A stretch of DNA of 64,000 nucleotides from Rutpela maculata (GCA_936432065.2 OW386292.2:128089639-128153638); one strand, 5' to 3'. Counted from the stretch's first letter, positions 12,801 to 21,545 are shown. The notes: generated from the sequence alone by a model not told the origin. Numbers and translations are program-made.

Positions 12801-15800
12801 ACTCCATACTCAATTTTTTTCTCTTCACTGATCGTATTGTTAATTTTCACACATTGAGTTCTTTCTGTTAAGTAGCTTTCCATCAATTTGTAGGTCTTGT
12901 CTCTAAAGCCAATTTTTTCTAATTTTTTCAATAGCTGTGCGTGGCTGACCGTATCGAAGGCCTTGGCAAGGTCGATGAAAATACAAAGTGTAGGCTTTTT
13001 GTTATCTAAAGATGTATATATATCATTTGTTAGGTAAGCTATGGCATCCTCCGTTGAGAGACCAGTTCTAAATCCAAACTGCTTATTAGAGAGTATATTG
13101 TATTTATTTAGGTAACTGTCGATTCTAGTTTTTATGATTTTTTCAAAGATTTTTACAACTGTTGAAATAAGGGAAATAGGCCTGTAATTAATTAATTTCG
13201 ATTTGTCACCACTTTTGAATAATGGCTTTACTAGTCCCACCTTGAACGCCACTGGACATACACCCTGTTCTATAATGGAATTAATTAAATACGTTAAAGG
13301 ATCTACTATTTCTTCTTTGATATTTTTTAGAATGTCGGCTGTAATTTCATCTTTGCCTGGCGCTTTGCCTAATTTTAACTGCGAAATGACATTTCTAATC
13401 TTTGTTGCATCGGTTGGCATCATAAACATTGAGTTGATACTAGGCACCATTATTCTATTAGGCTCTTTTGGGTTTACTATTTTATTGGCTAGGTTTTTGC
13501 CAACGTTAGCGTAATGTGTTGCAAAAGAGTTTGCTATTTCTAATTCATCTGATAAAATTTTACCATCTTGCAATTTGATTTGTTTTATGATATTTTCTTT
13601 AGTATACTCATTACAGATGTTTTTAACGCACTGATATAGGTTTTTTGAGGATGTGCTGTTTTTATTTATTTGCATTTTGTAGTAATTAATTTTTGTGTTT
13701 TTTATGATTAAATTGAATTTATTGCGATATGTTTTGTATTTAGTTTCAAGTTCTGTATTATCTGGGTTTTTTCTCATTTCTTTGTACATAATATTTTTTG
13801 TTTCGACGGATTTAAGTCTTGCGTTAGTTATCCATGGACTCTTTTTTATTTGGTTTCTTTTTATTTTGACTTGCCGGGTAACCTTTTTTACATTCGATAC
13901 TATTTTATTTATAAAGAGATCAGCAGCGATGTTAACATTTTTTGTTAAATAAAATTCTTGCCAGTTTTCGTTTTTTAAGTGTGTTTTGAGTTTTTCGTGA
14001 TCGATGTAATTTTTATAATAAATTTTATCTGTTTTTTTTTCTCTGTATTTACCTAGATCGCAATGCAGAATAATAGGGAAATGGTCAGTAATTTTTGTAT
14101 CCCAGATTAGTGGTATAAATTTATTTTGTTCTTCTTTAGTTTTTATGAAAATGTGGTCAATGCAGGTCTTTGCGTTGCCTTCTTCTCGGGTATTTTTATT
14201 TATAAATGATGTGAACCCTTCCTCACTCATTATATTTAGGTACTCATGTACGTATTCTATTTCATAATTATTAATATTAATATTTATATCACCTACAAAT
14301 ATAATTACGTCTTTTTTTAAATTGTTGCTTGTTAGAAACTCTTTTAATTCATTATTAAAGGTAAACGGGCATGTAGACGGGGGTCTATAAACAGGTAGGA
14401 TATTGATTGTTTTGCCGTTGGCTAGAATATTTATGTTTAAGGTTTTTATATTCCCAATGTTTAATACATTATAATCATAAGTTATTTTGTTTTTTATATA
14501 AACTACAACTCCATCGTTTTGATTAATCGTGCCCTCGTTGTATAATAAATCGTAACCTGGTTTATTAAATAATGTCAGATTATGGATTCTCCAACACTCA
14601 GTAAAAATTAATATGTCATATATAATATCATGGTAGTTCAAGAACACATTAAATTCATCTAGGTTTTTTGCAATGCTTCTTATATTATTGTGAACTAGTA
14701 TTAGTGATTCATTTCTACCTGTTGTGATTCTTTTGTATTCTTGGCTACTATTTACCACATGAGTTTCTATAGGTTTATGTTCCAGGTCTCTAATATACGG
14801 ATCCATTTTATTTATTTTTATTATTTATAGCACATTAAAAAGAACATTAACAAATAGAGACATTGAATATAACATTAAACTTACATAAGAGTAGTAAACC
14901 TAAAACTAAGATATCTGGTAAGGAGGTGATTACGTCACTTGGCTGAACGATTTTTTGTAGATCTCGTGTTCACCGTAGGAATTGTTGTTGACACTTGCTT
15001 GTCTTTCTGTTCTTTTCTCTTATCTTCGGTGTTGGTTTCTGTGATTTCTTTATTTTCCTTTCCCGTTGTGGCATATATTTCGTCTGGATCGGCTTTTAAA
15101 TCTTCGAGTGAGTAGGTTTTGCCATTTACAATTCATTTATTTTTTGAGATTCTTGCTTGGCAGTTTTTTTCTCTCGCTAGTTTTAAGTGGTGGTATAATG
15201 TTTTCTGTTCCGCTCGTTCTTCTAGTGTCAAATCATTCGAGATTGAAATTCCAGTGCCCTTAAGTTGGGCAACGTTTTTAAAAATATCTTGTTTTATGGT
15301 GGTTCTTACTAATTCTATTATGCATGCTCTTGGTTGGTTGGATGTTCCTTTGCCCACTCTGTATATATCGACTATGTCAGTTTCCTCAAGATGTACATTG
15401 AGTTTAGTTGCTATTATTTCTTTTACTTGGTTTTTCGTAACTAAGCCGTCTTCTTCAGGTATACCAAACAAGATTATATTGTTTTTTTTTAATTTCCTTT
15501 GGGTGAGTAGTAATTGTTCTTTTAAATCTTTATTTTCAGCTTCTAGCACGTTTACTCTACCATCCAATACGTTAAGCTGTTCTTTTTGTTGCCCTAGGTC
15601 TGTCTTTATCTCTTTCACATCTGCTGCTATTTCTTTCAACAATTTATAGAATTCCTGATTCGATATATTCTCATTATCTCCCATCACAATTATTTGACTT
15701 TTTTGTTATTCTTAAGCTGTTCTTGATATCAACTTACTCTGTCCTGTCTCCACCCAGTAGCTTAGTTAGGCAGTGTAAATATTAAGTCCAATCCTGTTTT

Positions 15801-18800
15801 ATTTATAGTTTCATTAATGAGCTGACTGTTTTGTAGACTTTTTTTATTGACCGACAAAAAAGTTTGTACTGATAAGGGTTATAAGTGACAGTCACTATGG
15901 TATTTATTCTTTAAATAAACAATTTTGCTGTAACACTTAACTAATTGCACAAACTAACGTATTGCAGATATTGTTCCACTCTTTAGCTACACACTTATAT
16001 AAATTTTGCTTTAGTAACAATAGTTTTTCCACTATAAAATTTGACTTGATTGGAGAGAGATAAATTTATCTACTCTAATATACCTAATAGTATTGATAAA
16101 TACATACTTTAATGAAATTTAAAAAAATGGGCAAGTTCCCCATTGTGGCAGACAGATTTGTACAAGGCAATTTATACCAAAGTAATGTTTTATTGCTTGC
16201 CGAATAACGAAAACAGCAAAAAAAATTATTTGTATTTTATATTTAAAATTATACGTCAATGAATCAATGATATAAATCTCAGGTACAGATTCCTGTCGAT
16301 ATTTTTATGTAAAAAGTCTATATGAATACGTAAAATTATGTACAATGAAGTTTGTCGTATTTCTCTTTGGTTTCCTAATGCTACGGTTGGAATGTGCGAT
16401 CTAAATTATATTGTCATTATTACTAGAAACGCAGTGCTTGTAACAATTGCTGGTGAAGGGAACTATATTCAAATTAAAAGAGCTCCACCTCTTCGGCAGA
16501 TGTCATGAGTCATGTGGGCCGGTTTCAAGCTATTTGGCTTTCGTCAGCGCGAAACAGCCGCAGAAACCTTTGACGCTGGGGGCACCTTGTTCTTTGATAA
16601 AATCGAGCAATACAAAGCCAGTGACTTATAAATCGTGTTGGTGTGTCCCTCCAACGGCATCTGTCTCAAACACTTTTATAGAAACCGCGATTAGGCAAAT
16701 AATACTAATGAAGTAAGAATATAGAGTAGTGGTAGATAAAATTATGCACAATGTAGGCTTTTGTCGCATTCCGCTTTGATTTCCCAATACTATGACTAGT
16801 ATGTGCTTCCTGAATGATATTTTATCATCATTGCTCAGGACCGCGCCACACCTATCAGCGGCGCACACAGACGCGCGTGGGGCATAATCAAATGCCACCG
16901 CCAGTTATTGAAATTAAAAATGTATTTAAACAATAACATTCATAATAGTCGAGTATCGATAAGTACAAGTCTTCCAGCCAATATTTACGTCTGTGGTTTA
17001 AGTTATTTGCGTTAAAATCAAAAGAACCGCGGCTGTCGCCATGTTGCTTATTCTAATGCGATTTTACTGCTGTTCTTTCGCCAGTCCTTATAAATTCAGC
17101 GCTACTATACTTAGTATTTCTTACCTAAAACATCTTTAGCGTCAACGGCTTCACCAGTCTTTCTACGTTCGTCCACATACTTCTCAAGTTTTTCTCCAGA
17201 ATCCGCCAAAGTCTGAAACATTGCCTTTAATTTCCCCGATGTAAAAATTGGACTAAATTTAGTTCTTAAATTTCTCCATTTCTGGCCACCAATTGCAAAC
17301 AAATGTGCGCCTGAAAAATTAAAAATATGTATAGTTCGTATAATTTTGAGTTATTTCCTACACTTACTTATGGGATCAGTCTTCTCGTTATTGTAAAATC
17401 CTCTGTCCACGAAACTGTTGAAATCTTTAACCATAATATGTTTGACTAAGTCCATATCCAAAACCACGAATAAGGGTCTCAGCATGGAGTATATTCCCAC
17501 ATACTTATAACCTGTGAAGAAACATGATTATTATTATTAACATTATCATTATCATTCTTGGACTAGGCAAAGTATATTTATAGCGACTAGTAACACTACC
17601 GCTGACAGTGAGACCAATTGACACCAACCAGCAATCAGTGGCGGAACATATGTACAATACTTAGGCGTTAAGTTCATCACCCAAGGAACAATTTTAGTTT
17701 CTTAAATGTATACAAGGGTGCTATAAAACTATTTATAAAATGCCTTGAAAAATCTATTTTGCTGTAACAATATCCTTAATACCATCATAAAGCGACTTGT
17801 AGACTAAAAGGGCCCACTCTTATGAAGGTCGTTAAGGCCTTTTTAAATTCCATCATAAAACTCCTTAGTGGGGCATAGTGCTGCTCTTGAAAACCTTGTT
17901 CGGGCCGTTTTAAAACCTTTCTTAAAACCTATTTTAAAGCTGTCAGAAGCTTTTCTATTAGCTTCCTGCATTTCTAGAAAACACCTAGAAGGCTACCTTA
18001 AAACTGGTTTTTAAAACATTATTAGAACTGAGAAGCTATAAGAATGTCCACGGAGAAATCCAAATAATTTTATTATTGCATTTATTTTTTCTAAACTGAT
18101 TTAAGCAAACACACCATCAGACTTATTGAAGATAAAATGGAATTTGAAATGTATAAAGCGTAGAGCACTATAACCTCTCTAAGGCCGATTTAAAAGGTAA
18201 TAAAAAGACATCAGGTATGACAAAAAAATTAAAACCAACGGCAGTTTATCGTTAAAACTACATAAGAAAGGCCCAAAAAACAAGAGCCCCTCAGAAATAA
18301 TAATGATTTTAATATCCATACAAAATTTGCATAGACACACGTAATCAGCAAATTTAAAAAAGTGGGCTGCTTCTCGGTTGCCACGGTAATTTTCATTCGT
18401 TTCTTGTAATTCTACCCTAATTTGCTAACGAAAAAGTGATAATTATTGATAATTATAATTGTGAGATTGACCTTGAATATTTTTATATAACAAGAAAAAC
18501 ATGGCCGGCTAACTAAAAACCTAATTGTCATTTTACAGTCCTCTCCAGTGTTGCCAGGTCTAGTGAAATTTCACTAGATCTGGTGATTTTTTTTAAATCT
18601 AGTGATTTAGTGAAAACTTTTATGAAAATGCCCATTTATAATGATTTTTGAATCATCCAGTTTATTGCCCTCTACTGGTAGGCAGACAAACATTAAATTC
18701 GAGTTGCGATCCATTTAATACAGAACTGTTCACGTTAATCGCTACCACGGTCAGTAAACTCTACGGTTACCTCGATCAACAGCTCCTAGACGAGAGAGAC

Positions 18801-19798
18801 GCACGGAGCGGGGAATCGAATGAAAGAGACAGACATATCTGATTTCCGTGCAAAAGTCACAGACAAAGATGCCTGTAGTGTCTACAGCTGACGTAGGCTG
18901 TAGACCCTTCCCCGCTCCGCGCGTCTCTCTCGTCTAAAAGCTGCTAATTGAGGTAACCGTATAGTTTATTGACCGTGAATCGCTACAATCGAATAGCCTG
19001 GGATCGTTGCCCTCTAGCGTCTCGTAGACAAACAGTACTTTCTAGTTACAAACCATTTAATGGTTTGGCAATGAAATAATCAGATAGAGGACGCTCAAAG
19101 CTATGCTGTGCTCAGAGAGCTCAAGAAAATTACGTGTCCTACAGACACTGCAACTTTTGAAAATTAAAGATGAGAGCTTTAATTTCAAATCTACTGAAAT
19201 TTTAGTAAGATTTAGTAACTTTTTAAAGCGTCGTCTGACTTTTAAAATTTTGATCTGGCAACACTGGTCCTCTCATTAAACTATATATTCTAATAATGGT
19301 AATGACCTAGAACATTTACTCTAAATGAAGCCCTTTTAGTCTTTTTGTATACTATCACAAATAATCCCTTCCTTTCAAAAATGCAAATACACTTGGCGAA
19401 GATCACATGAACTTATATAAGTGTATTATCCTATCTATGGCATTAAAAATTGATTTGCGCATAAGGTTAGTTTGACCAAAAGAACAATAAGAACAGTAAT
19501 TTTCACGTGAGTTCATGACATTGATATTGTAATGATCATTATTATTACTTAAACATAAAAAAATAGTCAAACCTTTTGATTTTGCTTCGTTGTAAATAGC
19601 TGGATATTTTTCACCGAGAAAAGGTGTACTTTTCAGAGGACTAGGGAGGTTACCAAACGGTATAGTTGGCTCAAAGTAAGGGATGTTTCTTCTTTTCCAA
19701 TATTGAAAGGCCCATTTGAAATAGACTATACTTATTGCTAGAAGTGCTGTGATTATCCCCAAGACGTCAAATAGTAGTACTCCCGTGAACAACGCCAT
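618..19798 (-). CDS. CYP6-like (CYP3 clan) cytochrome P450, 5 exons, 3' end beyond left edge
   Basis: Microsomal heme monooxygenase of the insect CYP6-like group, usually involved in oxidising plant toxins, insecticides or endogenous lipids at the ER. Coding exons on the minus strand: 19798-19573, 17511-17368, 17310-17125, 1957-1625, 851-618, giving 374 codons plus one base of a usual ~500. Seen: N-terminal membrane anchor (residues ~3-28), basic linker WKRR, proline-rich hinge, NEKTDP, helix-C WRNLR (W135, R139), FTSGKLK, FTTD in exon 4, and helix-I oxygen-binding motif GGFETSS (317-323). ExxR and the heme Cys loop are not in the window. All junctions are GT/AG and phase 1; I checked that sequence continues sensibly across each. 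Start chosen at MALFTG because it gives the normal anchor; the frame is open further upstream. Introns: 2061, 57, about 15167, 773 and over 617 bp. No lesions seen, so it looks like an intact gene. Subfamily not assignable by eye. Confidence 0.93.
870..985 (-). repeat. Family A element, right-end fragment
   Basis: Reverse-strand match to the right end of the ~650-bp ACTTCCAC family (see 40687-41334): the ACTACTTCCACA end, AAGTCCTCCACT and a degenerate ATTATTGAAG block. Lies in P450 intron 4. Confidence 0.6.
1140..1545 (+). repeat. Family A element, diverged partial copy
   Basis: Carries in order the family A landmarks CGCTTAGAAT, AAACGTCGAGATTTTAAG, CTCTGAAACGGTTTAAGA, TTATTCCGTTGAAGG, ATTTAGGGTGTGTAC and GAGAGACTTGGAT, ending at TGGATGTGGTAGTAGTGATT. 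Older and more diverged than the copies near 48 kb. Fills most of P450 intron 4. Confidence 0.7.
1625..1957 (-). CDS. P450 coding exon 4
   Basis: Acceptor TTTCTAG, donor GTAGGTAG. It is 333 nt, phase 1 to phase 1. Begins with CFTTDIISSVAFG, completing the DVL-ACFTTD block, and runs through NYREKTNSSRKDFLQLLIDIK. No stops. The link to exon 3 across about 15.2 kb rests on protein continuity and matching phase. Confidence 0.92.
2203..2340. mobile_element. Short inverted-repeat element, core copy
   Basis: AATGTCAGGAGAGCTG at the left and GCTTCAACCAATTCTCC at the right form about 17-bp inverted ends. The interior (TTCATTTCTCAACAGTG, CCTTCCCAGGCTCCTCAGT, CCACAAGGTAGAGAAAGA) is nearly identical to the centre of the element at 4510-4860. 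Only the inner part of that element is present here. Confidence 0.7.
2341..3640. other. Intronic DNA, no gene recognised
   Basis: Intron 3 of the P450 gene. Two pieces share GCATAAAAAAATCCC (near 2562 and 2666), suggesting a decayed repeat. Short open frames between 3138 and 3573 overlap each other, show no domain and look like chance. Confidence 0.5.
3640..4095. repeat. Minisatellite, 76-bp period built from two 38-bp halves
   Basis: GGCGTACTTTTGAAAAAT starts recur at 3690, 3766, 3842, 3918 and 3994, an exact 76-bp spacing. Each unit is two related 38-bp halves, one with GGCGTACTTTTGAAAAATCG and one with GAGGTAGTTTTGAAAAATTA. About five units, with decayed ends on both sides. Confidence 0.92.
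4510..4860. mobile_element. 350-bp MITE with ~130-bp inverted arms
   Basis: Left arm starts GTTAACCTAGCG; right arm ends CGCTAGGTTAACC. The arms share CACTAGACTTGT, CAGTCTGGTTTATA, ACACTTTTAAGTGCAGCAAAC and GAGCTGGTTGAAGC in mirrored order. The centre matches 2203-2340. No coding capacity; a foldback MITE of unknown superfamily. Confidence 0.88.
4861..5569. other. Intronic DNA, no gene recognised
   Basis: The phrase TTTCCTTTACCCATCTCTG occurs twice between 5410 and 5520. An 80-codon open frame on the plus strand (5396-5638) has no recognisable domain and runs into the next element; probably chance. Confidence 0.45.
5570..9378. mobile_element. Foldback hAT-like element (2.4 kb) interrupted by a nested element
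   Basis: Very long inverted arms. The block CACGTGGATTAAACGATGG to GGTCCACTTTTTGACCGCC at 5920-5990 returns inverted at 9005-9090, and the AAAATGGCGTTTGAAAAAGT block at 6474 returns inverted at 7180-7215. Arms are about 5570-6675 and 7000-7217 plus 8613-9378. The right end reads inward as CAGAGGCGTAGCTAGG, a terminus type common in hAT elements; the left end is decayed. No transposase. Removing the nested 7222-8608 element gives about 2.4 kb. Superfamily is an inference from the end only. Confidence 0.8.
7222..8608. mobile_element. TTAA-flanked 1,387-bp element nested in the foldback
   Basis: TTAA at 7218-7221 and 8609-8612. Ends are inverted: GGTACTTGTATACT at the left and AGTATACAAGTACC at the right, a perfect 14 bp. 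The host sequence on both sides rejoins to match the mirror copy near 6413-6460. No long frame. TTAA targets suggest a piggyBac-type nonautonomous element. Confidence 0.9.
9412..10262 (-). mobile_element. mariner/Tc1-like transposon remnant
   Basis: 3' part of an IS630-mariner element on the minus strand. TACAGGGTGGGAC-type end near 9414-9426, further ACAGGGTGG motifs near 9515 and 9811, and transposase C-terminal coding at 9861-10262. Abruptly truncated at 10262. Confidence 0.75.
9861..10262 (-). pseudogene. mariner-like DDE transposase, C-terminal fragment
   Basis: Cut-and-paste transposase of the IS630-Tc1-mariner group. Reading on the minus strand: WFQQDGAPPHYLNAV (second catalytic Asp in QQD), an in-frame stop after YPLQ, IGRHGPTKWP, a one-base frameshift near 10115, then RSPDLTEMNFFLWGYVKE and a C-terminal tail to a stop at 9861. 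The position where relatives have the third catalytic Asp (D-F-F-L-W-G) is Asn here, so activity would be lost even without the stop and frameshift. The N-terminal half, including DNA binding and the first Asp, is missing. Confidence 0.85.
10405..11430. mobile_element. 1.03-kb element sharing the core of 7222-8608
   Basis: Ends are imperfectly inverted: CTCCTGAAAAGTGACGTCAG at the left versus CTGTGACGTCACCGGGTGAA preceded by CTCCTCACGAAAAG read from the right. Core 10595-11240 matches 7430-8140 (CTTCCTCTTTACGTCGC, TACGGCCGTCCC, TTGACTCCTACG, AATATCATGTA). Ends differ completely between the two elements. No coding region beyond short frames. Confidence 0.7.
11517..11535. repeat. (AAT)n, the LINE 3' tail
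   Basis: Microsatellite tail of the LINE, which reads (ATT)n in the LINE sense. Simple-repeat tails rather than poly-A are typical of several CR1/I-group LINEs. Confidence 0.8.
11748..14806 (-). pseudogene. LINE ORF2: AP endonuclease plus reverse transcriptase, one frameshift
   Basis: Would nick the target and reverse-transcribe the LINE RNA. The first frame (14806-12131, 891 codons) has the endonuclease: NNIRS (40-44), E70, YRPPS (140-144), GDIN (172-175), IDHIF (216-220), TDH (240-242). The reverse transcriptase follows: YRPISLIS (541-548), FGFRTG (577-582), IDLAKAFD with catalytic Asp 612, GVPQGTVLGP (668-677), FADD (699-702). The frame fails at a run of seven A (12167-12173). The adjacent frame to 11748 carries the normal C-terminal HSHNTRNK and GQRNYSYLAP motifs. 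A missing base in the A run would explain the break. Codon use is AT-rich, like the flanks. No other stop, so the copy is young. Confidence 0.9.
14935..15687 (-). pseudogene. LINE ORF1 (coiled-coil RNA-binding protein), one in-frame TGA
   Basis: ORF1-type RNA-binding protein that coats LINE RNA. From Met at 15687: a charged coiled coil (about residues 15-70, heptads in EIAADVKEIKTDL and VNVLEAENKDLKEQ), then an RRM-like block beginning NNIILFGIPEE (69-79), then a basic tail. An in-frame TGA at 15133-15135 follows RISKNK. The same frame continues with VNGKTYSLEDLKADPDEIY, which looks like authentic ORF1 C-terminus, and stops at 14935, giving 250 residues plus the internal stop. The gap to ORF2 is about 130 nt. 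Confidence 0.8.
15901..16329. other. Intronic DNA, possibly the LINE 5' UTR
   Basis: AT-rich, no open frame of note. Some of it may be the 5' UTR of the LINE, whose 5' boundary I could not fix. Confidence 0.4.
16330..16850. repeat. Pair of ~110-bp imperfect direct repeats
   Basis: 16331-16440 and 16738-16850 align: AAAATTATG(T/C)ACAATG, TT(T/G)GTCG, TTTGG/TTTGATTTCC(T/C)AAT, followed by AT(T/A)ATTGTCATTATT or a similar sequence. The 300-bp spacer between them holds no recognisable gene. Probably part of an unclassified repeat. Confidence 0.55.
17125..17310 (-). CDS. P450 coding exon 3 (helix C)
   Basis: Acceptor TTTTTCAG, donor GTAAGAAA. It is 186 nt, phase 1 to phase 1. Contains the helix-C WRNLR motif that contacts heme propionate, and FTSGKLKAMF. 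Ends within AKDVL, which continues into exon 4 across a 15-kb intron. Confidence 0.93.
17368..17511 (-). CDS. P450 coding exon 2
   Basis: Acceptor CACAG at 17516-17512, donor GTAAGTG below 17368. It is 144 nt, phase 1 to phase 1. Encodes the region from GYKYVGIY to FVDRGFYNNEKTDPI, a well-conserved CYP6 block. The following intron is only 57 bp. Confidence 0.93.
17512..18537. other. P450 intron 1, left part
   Basis: No gene. A stretch at 17840-18230 has loosely repeated TTTTAAAACCT/TTAAAACC motifs, perhaps an eroded repeat; no boundaries visible. Confidence 0.4.
18546..19266. mobile_element. 721-bp hAT nonautonomous element with perfect 8-bp target duplication
   Basis: GTCCTCTC occurs directly on both sides (18538-18545 and 19267-19274). 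Terminal inverted repeats CAGTGTTGCCAG and CTGGCAACACTG. The interior is a foldback: CGAGAGAGACGCACGGAGCG near 18790 and CGCGCGTCTCTCTCG near 18920, with GGTTACCTCGAT and GGTAACCGTATAG mirrored outside. The 8-bp duplication plus CAGTG ends point to hAT. No transposase. It lies in intron 1 of the P450 gene. Confidence 0.93.
19573..19798 (-). CDS. P450 coding exon 1 (N-terminal anchor)
   Basis: Starts at ATG 19798-19796 and ends AAAG before donor GTTTGA, splitting a Gly codon (phase 1). Encodes about 75 residues: hydrophobic anchor, then YWKRRNIPY and a proline-rich hinge ending EAKSK. The donor is not a strong consensus, but the join to exon 2 (G/GT, reading KGYKYVG) restores the typical P450 sequence. 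Confidence 0.9.
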
Positions 19799-20561
19799 GA
19801 TCTTTCTGGAAAGCGAGAAAATAGTATTAGAAGATGCGTTTTTGCAAATAACCCAAAACTTAAAAGTTCCATTGAAAATACCAACTGCTGTAGTTTTAAA
19901 ACAGTTGACCTTGGAATAAAATTGTTTAAACAAAAGTTTTGTAAACTATTTAAAATAATTTTGTAATCTGAAATGTCGATAACTAATTACTACGTAAGGG
20001 CGACGAGGGTAGAGTAATTGCAAAAATATACAGTGAGGCACATATTTTCATCATTCTGACAGCTGTAAATCGTAAAATATTAGCAATAGAGATATCGAAA
20101 GATTCAAATTTTAAAGTGAGCTTTACGCCAATTCTGTTTCCGATCCCGGGACCCAGATTAAGCCTACTTTGTTGCTCTTTGATAGACTAGAAGTATACCA
20201 CAGTGCAAGAAAGTTATCAGAGATATGGCCATTGTATGTAGATAAGATAATCTGATAAAAAAGTTACCAACTTTGCATACTGCTATTAATGCATAATTTT
20301 TTTGATGATTGTAGAAAATAGCTATTTTTACAATAAGTTAAGAAAATTTTTCAGTGGCAAAAATTCAAATAAAAGGTTAGCAATTTTTCTATCTCAAATC
20401 TGACTGCGCTACTGGATTCAGTATTCTTTCAAATCTTTCAAATCGGTATTTGCAAAATTTCATAAAAATATATTATATAGTTTTTGAAAGAGATATCGTA
20501 AAATGAACATTTTTATTATCTTACTGAAAGACACACTTATATTGCCATTAGTTACCATGAA
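19799..20561. other. 5' flank of the P450 gene
   Basis: Should hold the promoter and 5' UTR on the minus strand. I see no convincing TATA box with an initiator, and cannot exclude a non-coding first exon farther right. Confidence 0.4.
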
Positions 20562-21545
20562 AACTATAATTATTTCCACGTCCAGTGGAAGTACTTATAG
20601 TAACGCAAAAAATTATTTTGAAAATTTTTATTGTTCTAATAGGCTTAGAATTAATTATTTTTTATTTATTTGCTTTTATCATGATTAGAGAATATTATTT
20701 AGGTATTATGCAAATTACAACTTACACACTTTTTTATTTATTATGAAAATACCTACTTTCTGTATATTGTTACCCTATACTCTACTGATGAGAACTAACG
20801 AGTTCGAAAAAACTTGTACAACTTTTCTAGAGTTGAAATAGAATGCAAGGTTCAATAATAATTGTTGTGAATGACTGAATTCCAATAATTAATTTAAGTA
20901 ATTTCAATATATATTTTTGCCTTAAAATGCCAGGAATCCTATCATGTAATTCAATACTTCGTCAGTATTAGCTAGAAGAGTAGTTGCTTTGATTGGTTTT
21001 CCAATAATGAGTGTTTTGAAGTGTTTTCCTAAGTAGAATATTAGCGTGACCAGGTTAAGGTACAGAAAGGAGATAATTTCATATTAAATAAAAAAAAGTG
21101 TGAATGACTAAATGTAAATAAAGGTTTTAAGTATTTTCAATATATTTTTTTTTTCTTTAAAATGCTAAGAATCCTATCATGTAATTCAATACTTCGTCAG
21201 TATTAGCTAGGAGAGTAGTTGTTTTGATTGGTTTTCCAATAATAAGTGTTTTAAAGTATTTACCTAACTAGTATATTAGCGTGCCCAGATTAGGGCAACA
21301 ATATACAGAAAGTAGGTATTTTCATAATAAATAAAAAAGTGTGTAAGTTGTGATTTGCATAATACCTCAATAATATTCTCTAGGCTTAGAATGTCATGAA
21401 ATTAATGAATGATTTTAAATTTGAGCAAAAAAAATTCTGTCGGTCTTTCAATCTGTCTGTCTGTCTGTCTGTAACCTTTTTTTTTTTTGGAACCATTTAA
21501 GGATATTGACTTGAAATTTGGTACTAGTCAGCCATCCTAAGTTGG
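20562..21545 (+). repeat. Family A element interrupted by a TA-flanked insertion
   Basis: Left part 20562-20655 has TTCCACGTCCAGTGGAAGTA, TATAGTAACG and TTATTGTTCTAATAGGCTTA; right part from 21381 resumes GGCTTAGAATGTCATGAA, then CTGTCTG repeats and GATATTGACTTGAAATTTGG. Between them lies the element at 20688-21380. Confidence 0.7.
20688..21380. mobile_element. 693-bp TA-flanked element with ~90-bp inverted ends and an internal tandem duplication
   Basis: Flanked by TA (20686-20687 and 21381-21382). Left end GAGAATATTATTTAGGTATT, right end its inverse, with about 90 bp of near-perfect inverted match (both contain CTTACACACTTTTTTATTT and CTACTTTCTGTATATTGTT). The interior holds two direct copies of about 235 bp (both with GAATCCTATCATGTAATTC and CTTCGTCAGTATTAGCTAG). 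TA targets suggest Tc1/mariner-type mobilisation. Confidence 0.88.

Larger units (their letters stand above)
11515..15900 (-). mobile_element. Nearly complete CR1/jockey-superfamily LINE
   Basis: Non-LTR retrotransposon on the minus strand, inserted in P450 intron 3. ORF1 at 14935-15687, ORF2 at 11748-14806, 3' UTR to an (ATT)n tail at 11517-11535 and a 5' UTR above 15687 of uncertain length (upper limit estimated). Only two lesions noticed: an in-frame stop in ORF1 and one frameshift in ORF2. I could not find a convincing target duplication. The clade call rests on EN/RT motifs and the microsatellite tail and could be wrong at clade level. Confidence 0.88.

Noticed and set aside
13203..13952. 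Plus-strand open frames inside the LINE
   Set aside because: Antisense shadows of ORF2.
11517..16100. Target duplication for the intronic LINE (GATACAT near 11510 versus GATAAATACAT near 16094)
   Set aside because: The match is too short and gapped to count as a duplication.
16447..16898. Open frames of about 90 codons on both strands
   Set aside because: They overlap antisense to each other, lie in a repeated stretch and show no recognisable family.
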